64,000 bases of DNA from Hydractinia echinata (lineage: Eukaryota > Cnidaria > Hydrozoa > Anthoathecata > Hydractiniidae), in assembly GCA_030067915.1 (NCBI GenBank), contig JASGCC010000451.1, positions 1 through 64,000 on the forward strand, read 5' to 3'. This document shows positions 55,101 through 64,000 of the stretch, piece by piece; positions within the stretch are counted from its first letter, which is position 1, and every line of letters begins with the position of its first letter. Position numbers and translations under genes: made by a program. The notes under the pieces are model-generated. The model saw nothing but the letters and a program-made list of their open reading frames with translations, made no database searches and had not been told where the DNA came from.

Positions 55101-58100
55101 TAACAGTGAAACGATTGACTGTGGGACTTAATTGAACTGATTTTGGACTTTGACCTTATAAATGTGATAAATGAGACAATTGGACTCCAAGAAATAACAT
55201 TCTTCTTAATTTGACATGATTGCTGGAACTCAGCAATTACACTGGGCGCTGTGGTAGCGCTTTATTTAAAAATTTAGATAAATAAGTCATTTTTTACTGT
55301 GGGACCAATCCTAGCCGTTAGCGCGCGCTGAAGAAATAGAGACAGTTTCAAAAACTACATTTCATTGACTTTCTAACGGTATCAGTCCGTTTGAGTTACA
55401 ACGGTTGCGTCACATATTCGTACCAACATGTATTTAGCGATATTTTTCTGATATTACTAGGTTGCATCGCTTTTAACAGTGAAACGATTGACTGTGGGAC
55501 TTAATTGAACTGATTTTGGACTTTGACCTTATAAATGTGATAAATGAGACAATTGGACTCCAAGAAATAACATTCTTCTTAATTTGACATGATTGCTGGA
55601 ACTCAGCAATTACACTGGGCGCTGTGGTAGCGCTTTATTTAAAAATTTAGATAAATAAGTCATTTTTTACTGTGGGACCAATCCTAGCCGTTAGCGCGCG
55701 CTGAAGAAATAGAGACAGTTTCAAAAACTACATTTCATTGACTTTCTAACGGTATCAGTCCGTTTGAGTTACAACGGTTGCGTCACATATTCGTACCAAC
55801 ATGTATTTAGCGATATTTTTCTGATATTACTAGGTTGCATCGCTTTTAACAGTGAAACGATTGACTGTGGGACTTAATTGAACTTGTTTTGGACTTTGAC
55901 CTTATAAATGTGATAAATGAGACAATTGGACTCAAAGAAATAACATTCTTCTTAATTTGACATGATTGCTGGAACTCAGCAATTACACTGGGCGCTGTGG
56001 TAGCGCTTTATTTAAAAATTTAGATAAATAAGTCATTTTTTACTGTGGGACCAATCCTAGCCGTTAGCGCGCGCTGAAGAAATAGAGACAGTTTCAAAAA
56101 ACTACATTTCATTGACTTTCTAACGGTATCAGTCCGTTTGAGTTACAACGGTTGCGTCACATATTCGTACCAACATGTATTTAGCGATATTTTTCTGATA
56201 TTACTAGGTTGCATCGCTTTTAACAGTGAAACGATTGACTGTGGGACTTAATTGAACTGATTTTGGACTTTGACCTTATAAATGTGATAAATGAGACAAT
56301 TGGACTCCAAGAAATAACATTCTTCTTAATTGACATGATTGCTGGAACTCAGCGATTACACTGGGCACTGTGGTGGCGCTTTATTTATAAATTTATATAA
56401 ATAAGTATTTTTTTACTCTGGGACCAATCCTAGCTGTTACCGCGCGCTGAAGAAATAGAGACAGTTTCAAAAACTACATTCCATTGACTTTCTAACCGCA
56501 TCGGTCCGTTTGAGTTACAACGGTTGCGTCACATATTCGTACCAACATGTATTTAGCGATATTTTTCTGATATTACTAGGTTGCATCGCTTTTAACAGTG
56601 AAACGATTGACTGTGGGACTTAATTGAACTGATTTTGGACTTTGACCTTATAAATGTGATAAAGGACACAATTGGACTCCAAGAAATAACATTCTTCTCA
56701 ATTTGACATGATTGCTGGAACTCAGCGATTACACTGGGCGCTGTGGTAGCGCTTTATTTAAAAATTTAGATAAATAAGTCATTTTTCACTGTTAGACCAA
56801 TCCTAGCCATTAGCGCGCGCTGAAGAAATAGAGACAGTTTCAAAAACAAAATTTCATTGACTTTCTAACGGTGTCAGTCCGTTTGAGTTACAACGGTTGC
56901 GTCACATATTCGTTCCAACATGTATTAAGCGATATTTTTCTGATATTACTAGGTTGCATCGCTTTTAACAGTGAAACGATTGACTGTGGGACTTAATTGA
57001 ACTGATTTTGGACTTTGACCTTATAAATGTGATAAATGAGACAATTGGACTCCAAGAAATAACATTCTTCTTAATTTGACATGATTGCTGGAACTCAGCG
57101 ATTACACTGGGCGCTGTGGTAGCGCTTTATTTAAAAATTTAGATAAATAAGTCATTTTTTACTGTGGGACCAATCCTAGCCGTTAGCGCGCGCTGAAGAA
57201 ATAGAGACAGTTTCAAAAACTACATTTCATTGACTTTCTAACGGTATCAGTCCGTTTGAGTTACAACGGTTGCGTCACATATTCGTACCAACATGTATTT
57301 AGCGATATTTTTCTGATATTACTAGGTTGCATCGCTTTTAACAGTGAAACGATTGACTGTGGGACTTAATTGAACTGATTTTGGACTTTGACCTTATAAA
57401 TGTGATAAATGAGACAATTGGACTCCAAGAAATAACATTCTTCTTAATTTGACATGATTGCTGGAACTCAGCGATTACACTGGGCGCTGTGGTAGCGCTT
57501 TATTTAAAAATTTAGATAAATAAGTCATTTTTTACTGTGGGACCAATCCTAGCCGTTAGCGCGCGCTGAAGAAATAGAGACAGTTTCAAAAACTACATTT
57601 CATTGACTTTCTAACGGTATCAGTCCGTTTGAGTTACAACGGTTGCGTCACATATTCGTACCAACATGTATTTAGCGATATTTTTCTGATATTACTAGGT
57701 TGCATCGCTTTTAACAGTGAAACGATTGACTGTGGGACTTAATTGAACTGATTTTGGACTTTGACCTTATAAATGTGATAAATGAGACAATTGGACTCCA
57801 AGAAATAACATTCTTCTTAATTTGACATGATTGCTGGAACTCAGCAATTACACTGGGCGCTGTGGTAGCGCTTTATTTAAAAATTTAGATAAATAAGTCA
57901 TTTTTTACTGTGGGACCAATCCTAGCCGTTAGCGCGCGCTGAAGAAATAGAGACAGTTTCAAAAACTACATTTCATTGACTTTCTAACGGTATCAGTCCG
58001 TTTGAGTTACAACGGTTGCGTCACATATTCGTACCAACATGTATTTAGCGATATTTTTCTGATATTACTAGGTTGCATCGCTTTTAACAGTGAAACGATT

Positions 58101-61100
58101 GACTGTGGGACTTAATTGAACTGATTTTGGACTTTGACCTTATAAATGTGATAAATGAGACAATTGGACTCCAAGAAATAACATTCTTCTTAATTTGACA
58201 TGATTGCTGGAACTCAGCGATTACACTGGGCGCTGTGGTAGCGCTTTATTTAAAAATTTAGATAAATAAGTCATTTTTTACTGTGGGACCAATCCTAGCC
58301 GTTAGCGCGCGCTGAAGAAATAGAGACAGTTTCAAAAACTACATTTCATTGACTTTCTAACGGTATCAGTCCGTTTGAGTTACAACGGTTGCGTCACATA
58401 TTCGTACCAACATGTATTTAGCGATATTTTTCTGATATTACTAGGTTGCATCGCTTTTAACAGTGAAACGATTGACTGTGGGACTTAATTGAACTGATTT
58501 TGGACTTTGACCTTATAAATGTGATAAATGAGACAATTGGACTCCAAGAAATAACATTCTTCTTAATTTGACATGATTGCTGGAACTCAGCGATTACACT
58601 GGGCGCTGTGGTAGCGCTTTATTTAAAAATTTAGATAAATAAGTCATTTTTTACTGTGGGACCAATCCTAGCCGTTAGCGCGCGCTGAAGAAATAGAGAC
58701 AGTTTCAAAAACTACATTTCATTGACTTTCTAACGGTATCAGTCCGTTTGAGTTACAACGGTTGCGTCACATATTCGTACCAACATGTATTTAGCGATAT
58801 TTTTCTGATATTACTAGGTTGCATCGCTTTTAACAGTGAAACGATTGACTGTGGGACTTAATTGAACTGATTTTGGACTTTGACCTTATAAATGTGATAA
58901 ATGAGACAATTGGACTCCAAGAAATAACATTCTTCTTAATTTGACATGATTGCTGGAACTCAGCGATTACACTGGGCGCTGTGGTAGCGCTTTATTTAAA
59001 AATTTAGATAAATAAGTCATTTTTTACTGTGGGACCAATCCTAGCCGTTAGCGCGCGCTGAAGAAATAGAGACAGTTTCAAAAACTACATTTCATTGACT
59101 TTCTAACGGTATCAGTCCGTTTGAGTTACAACGGTTGCGTCACATATTCGTACCAACATGTATTTAGCGATATTTTTCTGATATTACTAGGTTGCATCGC
59201 TTTTAACAGTGAAACGATTGACTGTGGGACTTAATTGAACTGATTTTGGACTTTGACCTTATAAATGTGATAAATGAGACAATTGGACTCCAAGAAATAA
59301 CATTCTTCTTAATTTGACATGATTGCTGGAACTCAGCATTACACTGGGCGCTGTGGTAGCGCTTTATTTAAAAATTTAGATAAATAAGTCATTTTTTACT
59401 GTGGGACCAATCCTAGCCGTTAGCGCGCGCTGAAGAAATAGAGACAGTTTCAAAAACTACATTTCATTGACTTTCTAACGGTATCAGTCCGTTTGAGTTA
59501 CAACGGTTGCGTCACATATTCGTACCAACATGTATTTAGCGATATTTTTCTGATATTACTAGGTTGCATCGCTTTTAACAGTGAAACGATTGACTGTGGG
59601 ACTTAATTGAACTGATTTTGGACTTTGACCTTATAAATGTGATAAATGAGACAATTGGACTCCAAGAAATAACATTCTTCTTAATTTGACATGATTGCTG
59701 GAACTCAGCATTACACTGGGCGCTGTGGTAGCGCTTTATTTAAAATTTAGATAAATAAGTCATTTTTTACTGTGGGACCAATCCTAGCCGTTAGCGCGCG
59801 CTGAAGAAATAGAGACAGTTTCAAAAACTACATTTCATTGACTTTCTAACGGTATCAGTCCGTTTGAGTTACAACGGTTGCGTCACATATTCGTACCAAC
59901 ATGTATTTAGCGATATTTTTCTGATATTACTAGGTTGCATCGCTTTTAACAGTGAAACGATTGACTGTGGGACTTAATTGAACTGATTTTGGACTTTGAC
60001 CTTATAAATGTGATAAATGAGACAATTGGACTCCAAGAAATAACATTCTTCTTAATTTGACATGATTGCTGGAACTCAGCGATTACACTGGGCGCTGTGG
60101 TAGCGCTTTATTTAAAAATTTAGATAAATAAGTCATTTTTTACTGTGGGACCAATCCTAGCCGTTAGCGCGCGCTGAAGAAATAGAGACAGTTTCAAAAA
60201 CTACATTTCATTGACTTTCTAACGGTATCAGTCCGTTTGAGTTACAACGGTTGCGTCACATATTCGTACCAACATGTATTTAGCGATATTTTTCTGATAT
60301 TACTAGGTTGCATCGCTTTTAACAGTGAAACGATTGACTGTGGGACTTAATTGAACTGATTTTGGACTTTGACCTTATAAATGTGATAAATGAGACAATT
60401 GGACTCCAAGAAATAACATTCTTCTTAATTTGACATGATTGCTGGAACTCAGCAATTACACTGGGCGCTGTGGTAGCGCTTTATTTAAAAATTTAGATAA
60501 ATAAGTCATTTTTTACTGTGGGACCAATCCTAGCCGTTAGCGCGCGCTGAAGAAATAGAGACAGTTTCAAAAACTACATTTCATTGACTTTCTAACGGTA
60601 TCAGTCCGTTTGAGTTACAACGGTTGCGTCACATATTCGTACCAACATGTATTTAGCGATATTTTTCTGATATTACTAGGTTGCATCGCTTTTAACAGTG
60701 AAACGATTGACTGTGGGACTTAATTGAACTGATTTTGGACTTTGACCTTATAAATGTGATAAATGAGACAATTGGACTCCAAGAAATAACATTCTTCTTA
60801 ATTTGACATGATTGCTGGAACTCAGCGATTACACTGGGCGCTGTGGTAGCGCTTTATTTAAAAATTTAGATAAATAAGTCATTTTTTACTGTGGGACCAA
60901 TCCTAGCCGTTAGCGCGCGCTGAAGAAATAGAGACAGTTTCAAAAACTACATTTCATTGACTTTCTAACGGTATCAGTCCGTTTGAGTTACAACGGTTGC
61001 GTCACATATTCGTACCAACATGTATTTAGCGATATTTTTCTGATATTACTAGGTTGCATCGCTTTTAACAGTGAAACGATTGACTGTGGGACTTAATTGA

Positions 61101-64000
61101 ACTGATTTTGGACTTTGACCTTATAAATGTGATAAATGAGACAATTGGACTCCAAGAAATAACATTCTTCTTAATTTGACATGATTGCTGGAACTCAGCA
61201 TTACACTGGGCGCTGTGGTAGCGCTTTATTTAAAAATTTAGATAAATAAGTCATTTTTTACTGTGGGACCAATCCTAGCCGTTAGCGCGCGCTGAAGAAA
61301 TAGAGACAGTTTCAAAAACTACATTTCATTGACTTTCTAACGGTATCAGTCCGTTTGAGTTACAACGGTTGCGTCACATATTCGTACCAACATGTATTTA
61401 GCGATATTTTTCTGATATTACTAGGTTGCATCGCTTTTAACAGTGAAACGATTGACTGTGGGACTTAATTGAACTGATTTTGGACTTTGACCTTATAAAT
61501 GTGATAAATGAGACAATTGGACTCCAAGAAATAACATTCTTCTTAATTTGACATGATTGCTGGAACTCAGCATTACACTGGGCGCTGTGGTAGCGCTTTA
61601 TTTAAAAATTTAGATAAATAAGTCATTTTTTACTGTGGGACCAATCCTAGCCGTTAGCGCGCGCTGAAGAAATAGAGACAGTTTCAAAAACTACATTTCA
61701 TTGACTTTCTAACGGTATCAGTCCGTTTGAGTTACAACGGTTGCGTCACATATTCGTACCAACATGTATTTAGCGATATTTTTCTGATATTACTAGGTTG
61801 CATCGCTTTTAACAGTGAAACGATTGACTGTGGGACTTAATTGAACTGATTTTGGACTTTGACCTTATAAATGTGATAAATGAGACAATTGGACTCCAAG
61901 AAATAACATTCTTCTTAATTTGACATGATTGCTGGAACTCAGCAATTACACTGGGCGCTGTGGTAGCGCTTTATTTAAAAATTTAGATAAATAAGTCATT
62001 TTTTACTGTGGGACCAATCCTAGCCGTTAGCGCGCGCTGAAGAAATAGAGACAGTTTCAAAAACTACATTTCATTGACTTTCTAACGGTATCAGTCCGTT
62101 TGAGTTACAACGGTTGCGTCACATATTCGTACCAACATGTATTTAGCGATATTTTTCTGATATTACTAGGTTGCATCGCTTTTAACAGTGAAACGATTGA
62201 CTGTGGGACTTAATTGAACTGATTTTGGACTTTGACCTTATAAATGTGATAAATGAGACAATTGGACTCCAAGAAATAACATTCTTCTTAATTTGACATG
62301 ATTGCTGGAACTCAGCATTACACTGGGCGCTGTGGTAGCGCTTTATTTAAAAATTTAGATAAATAAGTCATTTTTTACTGTGGGACCAATCCTAGCCGTT
62401 AGCGCGCGCTGAAGAAATAGAGACAGTTTCAAAAACTACATTTCATTGACTTTCTAACGGTATCAGTCCGTTTGAGTTACAACGGTTGCGTCACATATTC
62501 GTACCAACATGTATTTAGCGATATTTTTCTGATATTACTAGGTTGCATCGCTTTTAACAGTGAAACGATTGACTGTGGGACTTAATTGAACTGATTTTGG
62601 ACTTTGACCTTATAAATGTGATAAATGAGACAATTGGACTCCAAGAAATAACATTCTTCTTAATTTGACATGATTGCTGGAACTCAGCATTACACTGGGC
62701 GCTGTGGTAGCGCTTTATTTAAAAATTTAGATAAATAAGTCATTTTTTACTGTGGGACCAATCCTAGCCGTTAGCGCGCGCTGAAGAAATAGAGACAGTT
62801 TCAAAAACTACATTTCATTGACTTTCTAACGGTATCAGTCCGTTTGAGTTACAACGGTTGCGTCACATATTCGTACCAACATGTATTTAGCGATATTTTT
62901 CTGATATTACTAGGTTGCATCGCTTTTAACAGTGAAACGATTGACTGTGGGACTTAATTGAACTGATTTTGGACTTTGACCTTATAAATGTGATAAATGA
63001 GACAATTGGACTCCAAGAAATAACATTCTTCTTAATTTGACATGATTGCTGGAACTCAGCAATTACACTGGGCGCTGTGGTAGCGCTTTATTTAAAAATT
63101 TAGATAAATAAGTCATTTTTTACTGTGGGACCAATCCTAGCCGTTAGCGCGCGCTGAAGAAATAGAGACAGTTTCAAAAACTACATTTCATTGACTTTCT
63201 AACGGTATCAGTCCGTTTGAGTTACAACGGTTGCGTCACATATTCGTACCAACATGTATTTAGCGATATTTTTCTGATATTACTAGGTTGCATCGCTTTT
63301 AACAGTGAAACGATTGACTGTGGGACTTAATTGAACTGATTTTGGACTTTGACCTTATAAATGTGATAAATGAGACAATTGGACTCCAAGAAATAACATT
63401 CTTCTTAATTTGACATGATTGCTGGAACTCAGCAATTACACTGGGCGCTGTGGTAGCGCTTTATTTAAAAATTTAGATAAATAAGTCATTTTTTACTGTG
63501 GGACCAATCCTAGCCGTTAGCGCGCGCTGAAGAAATAGAGACAGTTTCAAAAACTACATTTCATTGACTTTCTAACGGTATCAGTCCGTTTGAGTTACAA
63601 CGGTTGCGTCACATATTCGTACCAACATGTATTTAGCGATATTTTTCTGATATTACTAGGTTGCATCGCTTTTAACAGTGAAACGATTGACTGTGGGACT
63701 TAATTGAACTGATTTTGGACTTTGACCTTATAAATGTGATAAATGAGACAATTGGACTCCAAGAAATAACATTCTTCTTAATTTGACATGATTGCTGGAA
63801 CTCAGCAATTACACTGGGCGCTGTGGTAGCGCTTTATTTAAAAATTTAGATAAATAAGTCATTTTTACTGTGGGACCAATCCTAGCCGTTAGCGCGCGCT
63901 GAAGAAATAGAGACAGTTTCAAAAACTACATTTCATTGACTTTCTAACGGTATCAGTCCGTTTGAGTTACAACGGTTGCGTCACATATTCGTACCAACAT
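40121..64000. repeat. 373-bp satellite array, right block
   Basis: About 64 direct copies running off the window. Units at 40-53 kb carry recurrent variants (for example gataaaggacac), spaced at multiples of 373. From about 57 kb to the end the units are almost identical except at one site (cagcgatt, cagcaatt or cagcatt). No gene is seen. Confidence 0.97.
57577..57949 (+). repeat. Representative satellite unit (373 bp)
   Basis: One clean unit measured from gagacag to the next gagacag; neighbouring units give 373 again three times in a row. It is AT-rich overall with a small GC-rich island. That island has the perfect palindrome agcgcgcgct (57931-57940) and the inverted repeat gcgct-gtggt-agcgc (57857-57871). 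The motif actgtgggac occurs twice, 178 bp apart. No open frame above 70 codons. Confidence 0.95.

Noticed and set aside
57356..57544. The satellite unit as an ancient dimer (actgtgggac occurs twice, 178 bp apart)
   Set aside because: Beyond this 10-mer and vague similarity I could not align the two halves convincingly by eye.
1..64000. CRISPR array
   Set aside because: The regular repeats are 373-bp tandem units with no unique spacers, and the gene content is eukaryotic transposon.
1..64000. tRNA, rRNA or other structured RNA genes
   Set aside because: None recognised by eye in the satellite or the Polinton.

Overview
The window looks like part of an animal nuclear genome, most likely a marine invertebrate and possibly a cnidarian. 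That guess rests only on the style of the mobile elements, and the species cannot be named from the sequence. Three layers are visible. (1) A tandem satellite with a 373-bp unit fills about 47 kb: 1-8111, 23918-38905 and 40121-64000, roughly 126 copies. (2) A complete Polinton/Maverick DNA transposon of about 15.8 kb (8112-23917) sits inside the satellite. It has near-identical 306/307-bp terminal inverted repeats and a 5-bp target duplication. (3) A 5'-truncated non-LTR retrotransposon fragment with a reverse transcriptase of CR1/L2/jockey type (38906-40120) interrupts the array further right.

Polinton layout, left to right: left TIR; protein-primed family B DNA polymerase (-); an ORF with two SAP-like motifs and a Pro-rich linker (-), probably the polymerase's own N terminus cut off by a one-base frameshift; a RING-finger gene (-) in two pieces around a 291-bp AT-rich intron or insertion; a small SAP-like protein (-); a retroviral-type integrase (+); two tandemly duplicated membrane-protein paralogues (-); a 427-aa coiled-coil/membrane protein (+); a run of small membrane proteins of 144, 58, 142 and 205 aa (-); the packaging ATPase (-); the major capsid protein (-); a putative minor capsid protein (-); a 392-aa membrane-anchored protein (+); a foldback sequence; right TIR. 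Integrase plus TIRs would insert the element. The polymerase would copy it, probably from protein-primed ends. Capsid protein, minor capsid candidate and ATPase form the virion module that links Polintons to adintovirus-like viruses. I found no adenain-type maturation protease.

Regulation appears compact and virus-like. AT-rich TATA-like leaders lie directly before start codons. Three divergent gene pairs share spacers of 40, 46 and 91 bp. At least five gene ends carry a perfect hairpin 14-26 nt after the stop codon, four of them with a GTTAC/GTAAC core. These hairpins, the duplicated promoter-plus-start modules, the tandemly duplicated membrane gene and the split polymerase and RING genes are the most interesting points inside the element.

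The satellite is not uniform. The left array and the left part of the middle array carry diverged copies in two- and three-unit higher-order repeats and many one-base indels. The right end (about 57-64 kb) is almost perfectly homogeneous except for one three-state site. The single-base indels in satellite, polymerase and retrotransposon may be real decay or uncorrected long-read errors.
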